DNA of 64,000 nt. It comes from Acrocarpospora phusangensis. Its GTDB lineage: Bacteria > Actinomycetota > Actinomycetes > Streptosporangiales > Streptosporangiaceae. This document shows, one piece after another, positions 8,014-17,372 of the stretch. Each line of letters begins with the position of its first letter. Positions within the stretch are counted from its first letter, which is position 1. The DNA is taken from positions 62,001-126,000 of the forward strand of contig NZ_BOOA01000010.1 in the NCBI RefSeq assembly GCF_016862995.1, given 5' to 3'. The position numbers were made by a program, and so were the translations under genes. Below the pieces are notes generated by a model, which saw only the letters and a list, made by a program, of their open reading frames with translations, ran no database searches and had not been told where the DNA came from.

Positions 8014-9072
8014 CTACTCCTGGGCGGGAGGGGCGGTCGAGTCCCGCACGATCAGGTCCGGAGCGAAGATCTCGAGATCCGGCGGGCGCTCGCCGCCGGC
8101 CGGTTCGCGCGCCAGCCTGACCGCCTGCGTGACCGCGTAGCCGACGATCTCCGAGATCGGCATGCGCACCGTGGTCAGCGCCGGCACGGTGTGCGCCGCG
8201 ATGAGGATGTCGTCGAAGCCGACGACCGACAGCCGATCCGGCACCCGCACACCCAGGCTGTACGCGGCGTGCAGCACGCCCACGGCCACCACGTCGGTCG
8301 AGGCGGCGACGGCCGTGGGCGGGTCGGCCCGGTCCATCAGCCGCCGCAGCGCGGCATCGCCCCCGGCGAGGGCGCTCGGGCTGCGCTCGGCGTAACCCGG
8401 CGGCACCGCTCCGAACCTCTCCCGCATGAATTCCAGGTACGCGTCCTCCCGCGCCCGGTATTCATTGGGAAGCTCCGCGTTGACGAAGGCGATCCTCGTG
8501 TGACCCAGGGAGACCAGATGCTCCAGCCCGGCCCGGATGCCGGCCCGGTCGTCGGCGTCCACGCTCGGGAACTCGCGCGGGCTCGTGCCCGGCCAGAGCG
8601 CCACCACCGGCACGATCGAGTCGCGCAGGTCGGCCAGGAGCTGCGGATGCTCCTGCATGTCGCCGAGCAGCACCACCGCGTCGGTGTGCCGGGTCTCCAG
8701 AACGGTGGTCAGCGAGGACGCCACCTCCCCCGACCGGCCAGGCGCGTGCCCCAGCACGACGTTGTACCCGTGCGCCATCGACTCCACCACGAGCGCCTCG
8801 ATCGCCCCGGCGTAGAAGGGGTCGCTGAAGTCGCGCACCACGGCGCCGATCAGGTTCGTCGAGGCACCGCGCAGTCCCCGGGCCAGCGGGTTGGGACGAT
8901 AGCCCAGCTCCCGGGCCGTCCGCAGCACCCGCTGGCGGGTCTCCGGCGCGATGGGCACGGCGGTCGGCACACCGCTGAGCACACGGGACACCGTGCTCTG
9001 CGAGACGTCCGCCGCGGCGGCGATGTCCCGCATGGTGGGCACCGGCCGCTTGGCCGACTGGTCATCAGACAT
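8014..9072 (-). CDS. LacI family transcriptional regulator
   Basis: DNA-binding repressor of 352 aa. The N-terminal LacI helix-turn-helix (TMRDIAAAADVSQSTVSRVL, about 13-32) and hinge helix (R-P-N-P-L-A-R-G-L-R) are followed by a type I periplasmic-binding-like sensor domain. ATG at 9072 is preferred because residues upstream of it do not fit the family. The gene converges on the arabinofuranosidase gene with a 6-base gap and is the obvious candidate to sense an arabinoside released by that operon. No AAGCGCTT-type site is seen upstream of the 3084 operon, so its target is unproven. Confidence 0.92.
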   Translation of the reverse strand: MSDDQSAKRPVPTMRDIAAAADVSQSTVSRVLSGVPTAVPIAPETRQRVLRTARELGYRPNPLARGLRGASTNLIGAVVRDFSDPFYAGAIEALVVESMAHGYNVVLGHAPGRSGEVASSLTTVLETRHTDAVVLLGDMQEHPQLLADLRDSIVPVVALWPGTSPREFPSVDADDRAGIRAGLEHLVSLGHTRIAFVNAELPNEYRAREDAYLEFMRERFGAVPPGYAERSPSALAGGDAALRRLMDRADPPTAVAASTDVVAVGVLHAAYSLGVRVPDRLSVVGFDDILIAAHTVPALTTVRMPISEIVGYAVTQAVRLAREPAGGERPPDLEIFAPDLIVRDSTAPPAQE

Positions 9073-9149
9073 CCACCCGAGCCTAGCATCACGATGCAGG
9101 CATACGATTTCGCCCACGTGAACAGCGGCCACCACCACTGGCATTCGTG

Positions 9150-9169
9150 CCGGTAGTGCCCCTTACCGG
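9150..9169 (-). terminator. putative terminator after the LGFP-like gene
   Basis: CCGGTA and TACCGG form a 6-bp stem with an 8-base loop, 12 bases beyond the stop of the minus-strand gene ending at 9181. There is no clear T-run, as is usual in high-GC actinomycetes. Confidence 0.4.
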
Positions 9170-9180
9170 TTCCGGGCTCG

Positions 9181-10371
9181 TCAGCCGCCGGGAGCCGGGT
9201 TGGCGGGCTTGGGCCAGCGCAGGGTCACCGCCGGGCTCCAGCCGCTGCACTTCGACGGCGCCAGGGTCCGGCGCAGGCAGCCCTGTGCCTGGAAGGTGTA
9301 GCGGACATACAGGCGGCCGCGCTGGGCCTTTGGGCTGCCGATCGAGCTGATGATCGACGAGAGCGGGCGCAAGAGCGAGTCGTCGCTTTCGTAGGTGCAG
9401 CGCTCGGTCGTGTCGTGGTTGGCGGTGCACGAGACCTGCCAGACGTCGTACGAGCGCAGGGTCGACTCCCACTTCACGAAGAGCCCGGGATTCTTGGCGT
9501 TCGTCCGGGTCTCCCACCAGGATTTGACCACCATGGCTCCGGCGCCGTCGGCGTCGGGCCGGTAAGTCAGGGCGCCGTACTCGAAATGCTGCCGGGAGGT
9601 GCCCGCCGGGAAACCCGCGACGTTGACCCCGGTCGGGCCGACCGGGCAGCCCCACACGGCCGTGCTGCGTTTGAGTTCGTTCCGCCAGTACGTCCCGACC
9701 GTACCGATGGGAACGGCTTTGCAGTCGCGGGATTGCTGGGCCATGATCGAGATCGGTGGCGCGAGGTAGCAGTAGCCGGGCGTCCCGGCCTGCACGCAGG
9801 TGCCGGGGGTCTGAAGCTGGACGCTGTACTTCGTCCCCCGCTGCAGGTTGTTGTGCAGGTTGATCCAGCTCCAGGCGTTCGCGTTCTTGGCGAACCTGGA
9901 ACCGGCGAGTTGACGGTACGGCTCCCGCTTGAGGTTGTCCGTCCACCAGCCGACCGTGATGGCACTGTCGGGGACTCGGCCAGCCGCGCCTTCCCACGCC
10001 ACATGCATGCTGTTGTCCAAGTGAACCGAATCCCCCTGGTACAGGGCGATCCAGCCAGCCGGACCCAGGCGCGGGGCCTCGATGATGACGCCGAACTGAA
10101 AGGTGACCTGCTCGACGACACCATCGACGCCGCCGCTCAGCTCTCGCTTCCGCTGGACGAGCTCACGTGTGCCCGGACACCCGAGAGGGCTGCGCTCGGC
10201 CCCCCACTTGCGCCAGATGTTGTCAATGACCGGCGGCAGGGCTTTCACGCTGGTCACACACTCGTCACGGACCGGCGGCAACACCGCCGTGGTCGCTTCT
10301 GCCGCCGCGGGAACCGTCAGCACCGCGCCAGCGGTGACGAGCCCGGCGAGGGCGCCGATGAATCTTCTCAT
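9181..10371 (-). CDS. secreted protein with two LGFP-like repeats
   Basis: 396-aa exported protein; signal peptide at 1-27 with an AxA-type site. Two segments fit the LGFP repeat pattern: I-x-x-x-W-x-x-x-G-x-E-x-S-P-L-G-C-P ... F-x-F-G at about 48-95, and a second at about 210-260 (V-W-G-C-P-V-G ... H-F-E-Y-G). LGFP repeats occur in actinobacterial cell-wall and secreted proteins. Several Cys pairs suggest disulfides outside the cell. It is a single gene with no functional partner visible. Confidence 0.72.
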   Translation of the reverse strand: MRRFIGALAGLVTAGAVLTVPAAAEATTAVLPPVRDECVTSVKALPPVIDNIWRKWGAERSPLGCPGTRELVQRKRELSGGVDGVVEQVTFQFGVIIEAPRLGPAGWIALYQGDSVHLDNSMHVAWEGAAGRVPDSAITVGWWTDNLKREPYRQLAGSRFAKNANAWSWINLHNNLQRGTKYSVQLQTPGTCVQAGTPGYCYLAPPISIMAQQSRDCKAVPIGTVGTYWRNELKRSTAVWGCPVGPTGVNVAGFPAGTSRQHFEYGALTYRPDADGAGAMVVKSWWETRTNAKNPGLFVKWESTLRSYDVWQVSCTANHDTTERCTYESDDSLLRPLSSIISSIGSPKAQRGRLYVRYTFQAQGCLRRTLAPSKCSGWSPAVTLRWPKPANPAPGG

Positions 10372-10457
10372 GCCACCTGACGCTAGAAACGCCAGAGATG
10401 AGGCGATTGAGTACTCCCCTGCTCAACTCCCCACGGCCGGAGTTTCCCGACATGAGG

Positions 10458-11261
10458 TCAGGAACAGGGGTCGAGGGTGAAGGCGGGGCCGGGTACGTCG
10501 GGGCGTTGTGGTGTGGGGCTGACGAGGAGAAGCGCCTGGCCGGCGGCTGACATGACGCCGTCGTGGACGTACCAGGAGCCTGGGGTGGGCTTCTGGGTGC
10601 GGTCGGGACGGGCGAAGGTCACGGTGTTCACGCCGCGGGCGGCCAGCAGCGCGCGCACCTCGTCGACGGTCTTCCCCACGAAAGGTACGCAGTGGAGGGG
10701 CTGGCCCGCGGCGTTGATCGGCGCGAGCACCTTGTACTTCTCGCCCGGCAGGGCCTTGCGTGCCAGGACGATCGTCACCGATTCCCGGTATCCGATGGGC
10801 ACCTTCAGCCCGATGGCGCAGCTCCCCCGGCCCAGGCAGTCACCCGGCCCTTCGATGGTCCGGATCTCGTCCGCGGAGTCGCCGAAATGGATCGGCAGCA
10901 TGGTCCCCTCCTGCGCCGGGGTCGCGGGCTTGACCTCCAGCCGGATGTTCAGCCCGAGCGCGCGCAGCTGCTCCTGGTAGCGCTCGGGGTCGGCGAAGAG
11001 GTCTTTGACCGTGATGACGTAGTAGCCCCCGTCGCGTACCACGTCCAGGGCGGCGGCCGTGCCGGGCAGCAAGCTGACGCCCAGCGTCACCGCCACCCCC
11101 ACGGCGAGCGGCAGCAGGACCTTCGACCGGACGCGCCGGCGTTCCGGCACCGGAACCGCCGTGATCTCCTCAAGGAGATCCAGCGCGCCCGGGGTCATCC
11201 CCAGTTCCTCGTCGGCCGGCCCGGCGATCTCGGTGACCAGCCGATCGACGTCCCTTGTCAT
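10458..11261 (-). CDS. membrane-anchored sigma-factor partner with PASTA-like C-terminus
   Basis: 267-aa protein whose start overlaps the stop of the ECF sigma gene (ATGA), the usual place of an anti-sigma factor. About 45 cytoplasmic residues are followed by one transmembrane segment (about 46-66) and an extracytoplasmic part. Near the C-terminus, V-P-F-V-G-K-T-V-D-E-V-R-A-L-L resembles a PASTA domain (V-P-x-V-x-G-x-x-x-x-x-A-x-x-L). The N-terminal part lacks a clear zinc-binding HxxxCxxC motif. Anti-sigma function is inferred from context; the extracellular domain might sense cell wall. Confidence 0.75.
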   Translation of the reverse strand: MTRDVDRLVTEIAGPADEELGMTPGALDLLEEITAVPVPERRRVRSKVLLPLAVGVAVTLGVSLLPGTAAALDVVRDGGYYVITVKDLFADPERYQEQLRALGLNIRLEVKPATPAQEGTMLPIHFGDSADEIRTIEGPGDCLGRGSCAIGLKVPIGYRESVTIVLARKALPGEKYKVLAPINAAGQPLHCVPFVGKTVDEVRALLAARGVNTVTFARPDRTQKPTPGSWYVHDGVMSAAGQALLLVSPTPQRPDVPGPAFTLDPCS

Positions 11262-11809
11262 GATTCTCCTTTCGCGAGGGACACGGCGCGTGAGCCGTAC
11301 GCGGACAGATCGAGTTCGGCGGAGTCGAGTTCCTTCGCGAGGCGTTTCCGCGCCCGGTGCAGCCGCAGCCGCACCACGCCCGGCGGCCGTCCCAGCACCT
11401 TGGCGATCTCGCCGGCGCCGAGTCCTTCCCAGCCCACCAGGCTCAGCAGTTCCCGGTCCGCCGCGCTGAGCCGTGCGAACGCCGTCCGGACCGCGCTCGG
11501 ATCCTGTTCGGCGGCCGGCGTCGCGCAGGAGGCCAGTTCGGCCCGGAGCTTCACCGCCAGCGCGCTCCTGCGGCCGGTGTCCCGGTGGTGGTTGGCCAGC
11601 ACCCGCCGCGCGACGCCGTACAGCCAGAGCCGTGCCTGGTTGTCCGGCGGCACGTCCTCCAGCCGTCGCCACGCCGTCGTGAACGCCTCGGCCAGCACGT
11701 CCGCCGCGTCGTCCGACGAGTCCGTACGCCGCCGGACGTATCCCAGCAGGGCCGGATAGTGCGCCCGGTAGATCTCCTCAAACCGCTGCTTACGCTCGGC
11801 CTGCCCCAC
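11258..11809 (-). CDS. ECF RNA polymerase sigma factor
   Basis: Sigma-70 family protein of about 183 aa. Region 2 begins RFEEIYRAHYPALLGYVRRR and contains D-D-A-A-D-V-L-A-E-A-F. Region 4 includes the helix-turn-helix L-S-A-A-D-R-E-L-L ... E-I-A-K-V-L. The GTG at 11809 has GGGAGGA at good distance. An in-frame GTG at 11845 lacks a site and was not chosen. It is cotranscribed with the membrane protein, which probably regulates it. Confidence 0.9.
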   Translation of the reverse strand: MGQAERKQRFEEIYRAHYPALLGYVRRRTDSSDDAADVLAEAFTTAWRRLEDVPPDNQARLWLYGVARRVLANHHRDTGRRSALAVKLRAELASCATPAAEQDPSAVRTAFARLSAADRELLSLVGWEGLGAGEIAKVLGRPPGVVRLRLHRARKRLAKELDSAELDLSAYGSRAVSLAKGES

Positions 11810-11902
11810 TTCACGTCCTCCCGAAGGGGTCTCTTGCCTCACCACATGTCAGCACCCACCAAGACGTTTCACCGCATTCGCGAGAAATTTCCGCGGGCAC
11901 AC

Positions 11903-11920
11903 GCGCCAGGGCCCTGGCGC
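11903..11920. terminator. 18-base perfect palindrome, possible terminator
   Basis: GCGCCAGGGCCCTGGCGC reads the same on both strands. It lies between the sigma-factor gene and the peptidoglycan-binding protein gene (stop at 12058, transcribed toward it). It could be a terminator stem or a protein-binding site. The rest of 11848-12057 shows nothing else I can name. Confidence 0.4.
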
Positions 11921-12057
11921 CGATCGGGTTTCGACGGCGGCCAAGGCCCTTCTTTGCGGTGCGGGTGCCGCAGTGGAGGCGTCGATAGGCCTCAGACTGC
12001 GGCTATCTCAAATGAGGCGGCCGGCCTCAGTGCAGGAATGGCCCTGGCCGGAATCGC

Positions 12058-12576
12058 TCAGGGTGCGACGATGGGGGGATAGGGGGTGGTGGCCGGCATG
12101 ATGCAGTAGCCCCCGATGCTGGGGTGGTGCATCCGCGATCGGGTCTGCGGGCCGGCGTAGCCGTCCTCCTGGAGGCTCGCGCCCTCGTGAGCATTCAGGT
12201 GCTTCTGCACGGCGTTCACGGCGCCACGGGTGTTCGGGCCGTACTTGCCGTCGACGCTCAGGTGGTTCGTCACGTGCGCCCTGCTCTGGTCCCAGCGGTT
12301 CGGGCCGTAGCAGACGTTGAGGTTGAACTGCAGCTGCCTGATCGCCTCGCGCTGGCCCGCGCTGCCGTTCTCGTTGATCCGCATGTCGCAGTTGGTCGAG
12401 TTGTCGTTGTAGGTCGGGTAGTAGATTTCGGTCTCGCCGTCGTACCCGCCCAGCACCCGGCTGACCGAATTGCAGTAAACCCAGGCCGAGGCGGGTGTGC
12501 TGAGCGCCAGCGTGCCAGTCAGCGCCATCAGCAGCGTGACCAGCACGCTGAGCCCCAGTTTTCTCGAATTTCGCAT
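12058..12576 (-). CDS. secreted peptidoglycan-binding domain protein
   Basis: 172-aa exported protein. The Arg/Lys-rich N-region and hydrophobic core end at P-A-S-A-W (cleavage near 31). The mature part contains a PG_binding_1-like stretch: I-R-Q-L-Q-F-N-L-N-V-C, then V-D-G-K-Y-G-P-N-T-R-G-A-V and V-Q-K-H-L-N. ATG at 12576 has a strong GGGAGGAC site; a longer N-terminal extension was rejected. There is no catalytic domain, so it probably binds cell wall alone. It diverges from the STAND ATPase gene. Confidence 0.85.
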   Translation of the reverse strand: MRNSRKLGLSVLVTLLMALTGTLALSTPASAWVYCNSVSRVLGGYDGETEIYYPTYNDNSTNCDMRINENGSAGQREAIRQLQFNLNVCYGPNRWDQSRAHVTNHLSVDGKYGPNTRGAVNAVQKHLNAHEGASLQEDGYAGPQTRSRMHHPSIGGYCIMPATTPYPPIVAP

Positions 12577-12770
12577 TGTCGTCCTCCCGTTGGCCGCGAA
12601 TATCTGACCCCGTGCGGCAGTCACCCCGAGCCCCCCGATGAATCACCCCCGCGATCGAAGCCAGTCAAAAAGACCCATTGCGCGGCTGGCCAGGGTTCCC
12701 GAAAATGTCCGCACAAGGTCGCACGGGCTCGTTCACATCGCCGTTCACGGCAGCGAACAACGGGGGCGCG

Positions 12771-15700
12771 GTGGCAGACGCATCAGAGCAGGACAGGCAA
12801 CATCCGGATCCCGATCGGGTCGTCACCCGGGAGGATCTGGCTCGCGAACTGACGTTGCTGCGCAACTCGGCCAGGAAGACCATCCGGGAGCTCGGCAAGG
12901 CCGTCGGCGTGCCGTACGGGACCCTCGGGGGGTGGTTCCGGGGCGCGAACCTGCCGCTCGCCTCGCAGGCGGACCAGTACGAGAGGGTCCTCGTCACCTG
13001 CGGGGTGACGGAGAAGGACGACCTCGACCGCTGGGTGCAGGCCCTGCTGCGGGTACGGCGGCTGCCCGGTCGCCGGCCGGGCGACCAGATGGCGCCCTAC
13101 CGTGGCCTCGAATCCTTCCAGCCGGAGCACGCCGAGTGGTTCTTCGGCCGGGATGACCTCACCAGGCGGCTGCTGGACCGGGCGGACACCGGACTGACCA
13201 TGCTGGTGGGCCCTTCGGGATCCGGGAAGTCGTCGGTGCTGCGGGCGGGGCTGATCGCGTCGCTGGCGAATTGGGCGCTCGTGACGCCCGGGGCGTACCC
13301 GCTCAAAGCGCTGTCCGGCTTGAGGGAGCGCGGTGCGGAACCGGGGCTGACGGTGATTGTCGACCAGTTCGAGGAGGTCTTCACGGCCGCGGCGGAGGAC
13401 GTCCAGGCGTTCGTCGACGCGCTGTTCGAGCTCGCGCGGACGATGCCGGTCGTGGTGGGGATGCGGGCGGACTTCTACGCGCATGCCCTGCGGTACCCGA
13501 AGATCGCGGAAGCGTTGCAGCACAACCAGATCGTCGTCGGGCCCATGGGCGAGGCGGAGCTGCGCGAGGCCATCGAGGGCCCGGCCCGTCGCGCCCGGCT
13601 CGACGTGGCCAGTGGCCTGGTCGAGCTGATCATCCGGGAGATCTCCCCGCACGAAGCCGGCGCGCTGCCGCTGCTCTCCCACACGCTTCTGTCCACGTGG
13701 GAGAACTCCCTCGGCCGGACGATGACCATCGATCACTACCGGGCCAGCGGCGGCCTGCAGGGCGCGGTGGCACACACCGCCGAGTCGGTCTACTCCGAGC
13801 TCACCGAAGCCCAGCAGGACCTGGCCAGGCGGCTCTTCCTGCGGCTGACCCACATCGGGACGGACATCGCCGACACCCGCCGCAGGGTCGAGCGGAGCGA
13901 ACTGTCCGACGAGGCCGGCCCCGTGCTCGACCGGTTCGTCGAGCGGCGGCTGCTCACCGCGGACGTCACGACGGTCCAGATCAGTCACGAGGCCCTCCTG
14001 TCGGCCTGGCCCCGGCTGCGTTCCTGGATCGAGGCGGACCGGGCCGGGCTGCGCGTGCACCGGCAGCTCACCCAGGCCGCGCAGTCGTGGCAGGCGAGCG
14101 GGCGCGACCCGGGCGGCCTCTATCGCGGCGGACGGCTGGAGGCGGCGCGGGAATGGGCCAGGGAACCGGTCCACCACACCGAGCTCAACCCGCTGGAGCT
14201 GGAGTTCCTCGCCGCGGGCGTGCAGCAGCAGCGGCAGCGTACCCGCCGCCTCTACCGGCTGCTGGCGGCGTTCGGGGCGCTGACGGTCCTGGCCGGCGGG
14301 CTGGCCGCCTACTCGCAGGTGCAGCGGGCGGAGGCCGACCGGGCGCGCGATTTCGCGATCTCCCGGAACGTGGCGATGACGGCCAGCCGGCTGCGCGACA
14401 CCGATCCCGCGCTGGCGGCCCAGCTCGCCCTGGCCGCCTACCGGATCTCGCCGACCATCGAGGGCCGTTCCGGGCTCATGGAGATCACCAACTCGATCGA
14501 GGTCACCCGGGTCGTCCGCCCCACGCGTGTGCTGCAGGCCGTGACCGTGTCCCCGTCCGGGCACCTGCTGGCCGCCGCCGGCGCCACCTCGACCGACACC
14601 ACGATCCTGCTGTGGGATCTGAAGAATCCGCGGCGGCCGGTGAGGATCGGCGCGCCGCTGACCGGGCATACCGGCGCCGTCTACGCCGTGGCCTTCAGCC
14701 CTGACGGGCGCACCCTGGCCACCGGCGGCGAGGACAGGTCCGTACGCCTCTGGGATCTTTCCGATCCCACGCGTCCGGTGCCCTTGGGAGCGCCGCTGAC
14801 CGGGCCTTCCAGCACCATCTTCGCGCTGGACTTCAGTCCCGGCGGGAACACGCTCGCGATCGGCAGCGGGGAGGCGCAGCTGCACCTGTGGGACCTGCGC
14901 GCCGCCGCGATGCGGGGCCCGTTCACCGGCCCGGACGGAGCGGTGAACGCGCTCGCGTTCCGCCCGGACGGGCAGGTGCTCGCGGCGGGCAGCGGCACGG
15001 AGACCGCCGGGTCGCTGCAACTGTGGGACGTGCGCGATCCCGCTCGGGCCCATGTCGCGGGGGCCGCCGTGCCGCTGCCGAGCCGGGTCAACGCCGTCGC
15101 TTACCACGCCGACCTGGTCGCCGTGGGAGGCAACGACGGCGCCGTACGGATGTGGGACACCAAGGATCCCGCGAAGCCCCAGCCCTTCGGCCGGCCTCTG
15201 GTCGCCACGGTCAGCGTGTGGATCAACGTGCTCGGCTTCAGCGCCGACGGCCGTCATCTCGGGGTGGGCAGCGCGGACAACACGGCCAGGATCTGGGACG
15301 TGGCCGCGGGCAAGGTGGTGACCGCGCTGCCGCATCCCGAGCCCGTCACCGCCGTGGCCTTCCGCGACGGCTTCGTGGCGACCAACGGCGCGGACGGCGT
15401 CGCCCGGCTCTGGCACGTCCCCGCCCCGGTCATCCCCCGTACGGATCATCCGATCGACACCGTCGTCTTCCGCCGGGGAGAGCACGTCCTGGCCGCCGCG
15501 GGCGGGGACATCGGGCTGTGGAACGCCCGCGACCGCCGGCCTGTCTCGCTCGGCCCGGCCCTCACGGCTCCCGCGCCGTTCGACCGGATCGGCGGCACCG
15601 TGGCCGTGAGCCCCGACGGGCGTACGCTGGCGGGCGGGACGCGCCTGGGCAACGCCGTCCTGCTGTGGGACGTCAGCGATCCGCGGCATCCCGTCCTCCG

Positions 15701-16463
15701 CCACACCCTGACCGGACCCACGGCTCTCGTCGAGGGCGTCGCGTTCAGCCCGGACGGGAAGCTCCTCGCGGCTGCGAGCCGGGACGGTTCCGTCCATATC
15801 TGGGACGCGCGGACCGCGCAGCCGATCGGCAGGGTCAGCCCCGAAACGGGCATCGTCTTCGTCGTGGCGTTCAGTCCCGACGGCCGTACCCTCGCCGCCG
15901 CCACGCAAGGCGGCACCGTGGCGCTCTGGGACGTCACCGACCCGCTCCGGCCGGCGCCGCTCAGCAAGATCAGTACGGCGCCGGGGGACGATGTGCGGTC
16001 GATGAGCTTCAACCGGCGGGGAACCGTCCTCGCCACGGGCAACGCGTCCGGGACGGTCCGGCTGTGGGACGCGACCCGCCCCCGCGAACCGGTCCTGCTG
16101 GGCGAACCCCTGGCCGGATCCAGCGGGCGAATCTTCGCGGTCGCCTTCGACCCCAGGGACACCACCCTCGCGGTGGGCACCGGGGCCGGGGAACTCTGGC
16201 TGTGGGACATCGCCGATCCCGAGAACCCCGAGACCCGCGTCATCATCAACAGCTCCGGCGAGAGCTACAGCGACCTGGCTTTCAGCTTCGACGGGACCAT
16301 GCTCGCCAGCGCGGGCAGAGACGTACGGCTGTGGGACCCGGATCCGGAACGCGTCGCGGCGCGAATCTGCGCCGAGACGGGCGATCTGATCACGGATGCC
16401 GAATGGCGGCAGCATGTCCGGGGGGTCGCGTTCCGGCCCCCTTGCGACACGGGACATGCGTGA
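12771..16463 (+). CDS. HTH-STAND ATPase with 14 WD40 repeats
   Basis: 1230-aa signalling protein. An XRE-like helix-turn-helix lies at about 20-75 (T-I-R-E-L-G-K-A-V-G-V-P-Y-G-T-L). An nSTAND1-type NTPase module starts at PYRGLESFQ and has Walker A GPSGSGKSS at 147-155 and a Walker B-like V-I-V-D-Q-F-E-E. One transmembrane helix lies near 493-515. Fourteen WD40 units (x-L-W-D ends) fill about 570-1215, enough for two seven-bladed propellers. GTG at 12771 is preferred (G-rich leader, MADAS start), but the exact start is uncertain. Such proteins are thought to be ligand-triggered ATP-dependent switches, some in antiphage or stress pathways. No effector domain is visible in this one. Confidence 0.88.
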   Translation: MADASEQDRQHPDPDRVVTREDLARELTLLRNSARKTIRELGKAVGVPYGTLGGWFRGANLPLASQADQYERVLVTCGVTEKDDLDRWVQALLRVRRLPGRRPGDQMAPYRGLESFQPEHAEWFFGRDDLTRRLLDRADTGLTMLVGPSGSGKSSVLRAGLIASLANWALVTPGAYPLKALSGLRERGAEPGLTVIVDQFEEVFTAAAEDVQAFVDALFELARTMPVVVGMRADFYAHALRYPKIAEALQHNQIVVGPMGEAELREAIEGPARRARLDVASGLVELIIREISPHEAGALPLLSHTLLSTWENSLGRTMTIDHYRASGGLQGAVAHTAESVYSELTEAQQDLARRLFLRLTHIGTDIADTRRRVERSELSDEAGPVLDRFVERRLLTADVTTVQISHEALLSAWPRLRSWIEADRAGLRVHRQLTQAAQSWQASGRDPGGLYRGGRLEAAREWAREPVHHTELNPLELEFLAAGVQQQRQRTRRLYRLLAAFGALTVLAGGLAAYSQVQRAEADRARDFAISRNVAMTASRLRDTDPALAAQLALAAYRISPTIEGRSGLMEITNSIEVTRVVRPTRVLQAVTVSPSGHLLAAAGATSTDTTILLWDLKNPRRPVRIGAPLTGHTGAVYAVAFSPDGRTLATGGEDRSVRLWDLSDPTRPVPLGAPLTGPSSTIFALDFSPGGNTLAIGSGEAQLHLWDLRAAAMRGPFTGPDGAVNALAFRPDGQVLAAGSGTETAGSLQLWDVRDPARAHVAGAAVPLPSRVNAVAYHADLVAVGGNDGAVRMWDTKDPAKPQPFGRPLVATVSVWINVLGFSADGRHLGVGSADNTARIWDVAAGKVVTALPHPEPVTAVAFRDGFVATNGADGVARLWHVPAPVIPRTDHPIDTVVFRRGEHVLAAAGGDIGLWNARDRRPVSLGPALTAPAPFDRIGGTVAVSPDGRTLAGGTRLGNAVLLWDVSDPRHPVLRHTLTGPTALVEGVAFSPDGKLLAAASRDGSVHIWDARTAQPIGRVSPETGIVFVVAFSPDGRTLAAATQGGTVALWDVTDPLRPAPLSKISTAPGDDVRSMSFNRRGTVLATGNASGTVRLWDATRPREPVLLGEPLAGSSGRIFAVAFDPRDTTLAVGTGAGELWLWDIADPENPETRVIINSSGESYSDLAFSFDGTMLASAGRDVRLWDPDPERVAARICAETGDLITDAEWRQHVRGVAFRPPCDTGHA

Positions 16464-16511
16464 CCAGCGATCGCCGCTTCCGATGGGTCGGGCTGTTCGG
16501 GCCTTCGGTGG

Positions 16512-17222
16512 TCAGCGGATCGCTGAGCCCTCCTCGGGGTGCATCTTCCGGAGGGTGAGGGCGCGGCGGCGGCGCCGTACGGCCGAGCGGACGAAGGAGT
16601 CGGCGACGTTGAGGTGGGGGAACGGTTCGTCGGGGATCTCGACGCCGAGGAAGTCGCACAGCGGCTGCCAGCCTTGCCGCACGTCATAGACCAGTAGCCG
16701 GTCCGGGTCGATCGTCTCCCGGACCGCGCTGTTGTGCCGCTCGAAGATCTTCATGGCCTCTTCGGGCTCGTCGAAGCGGCCTTCGAAGGTGTTCTCCCAG
16801 ATCAGCCGCTCGCACAACGCGCGCCGCCGCCGCAGGGACGGGTAGAGCCGTTCCTCCAGGCGCATGATCGCACCCTCGATGCCCGGCTTTCTGGCCATAT
16901 ATCGGTAGATGGTCTTGCGGGCGCTGGCGTACCAGCTTCTGGGTTCGCGGACGGTGAGGACTACTTTGGCGTCGGGGTACGCGTCTGCCAGTTCGCGCCA
17001 GAACGAGCACACCGGCCAATCGACGGCCGACTGGTATCCCGCCAGCAGGTCCTTCCAGTCGACCTGCTCACCGCGCACCGCCGCCTCCCAGTGGGCGATC
17101 GACTCGGGATATTCGCCCAGCGAGGACATATGGTGACATGGACCATAACCGAGCCTCACCAAGGCCGCTTGCATGGAATACGTACCCGTACGCCCCATAC
17201 CAGCGCCGATGACCTGCACCAT
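16512..17222 (-). CDS. sulfotransferase family protein
   Basis: 236-aa protein of the Sulfotransfer_4 type. An N-terminal PAPS 5'-phosphosulfate loop (G-A-G-M-G-R-T-G-T-Y-S-M, 6-17) is followed by the family's L-G-Y-G-P-C-H-H segment and a later D-A-K-V-V-L-T-V-R-E-P-R-S-W region that supplies the 3'-phosphate contacts. ATG at 17222 has GGGAGGG upstream. Members are often annotated from homology only; the acceptor is unknown and the neighbours give no clue. Confidence 0.87.
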   Translation of the reverse strand: MVQVIGAGMGRTGTYSMQAALVRLGYGPCHHMSSLGEYPESIAHWEAAVRGEQVDWKDLLAGYQSAVDWPVCSFWRELADAYPDAKVVLTVREPRSWYASARKTIYRYMARKPGIEGAIMRLEERLYPSLRRRRALCERLIWENTFEGRFDEPEEAMKIFERHNSAVRETIDPDRLLVYDVRQGWQPLCDFLGVEIPDEPFPHLNVADSFVRSAVRRRRRALTLRKMHPEEGSAIR

Positions 17223-17372
17223 AAGCCCTCCCGCGGATCCACGATGCGCTCACGGTTCTACGAATGAACCGGCGCATCGGGATTCACCGGCCCGAAGCGC
17301 GTTCATCCGCACCGGCAAGGCTCGGTAAGATCGCCCCCAATAACAGGCCCGGGGAACCAGAGGGAGCAACCG

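Noticed and set aside
11810-11845. GTG 11845 as start of the sigma factor
   Set aside because: No ribosome site precedes it, whereas GTG 11809 has GGGAGGA at proper spacing and the conserved region starts after it.
12783-16457. A 1224-codon open frame on the minus strand opposite the STAND-WD40 gene
   Set aside because: It is an antisense shadow caused by high GC: Arg/Pro/Gly-rich, no domain, no ribosome site, while the plus strand has clear HTH, Walker A and WD40 motifs.
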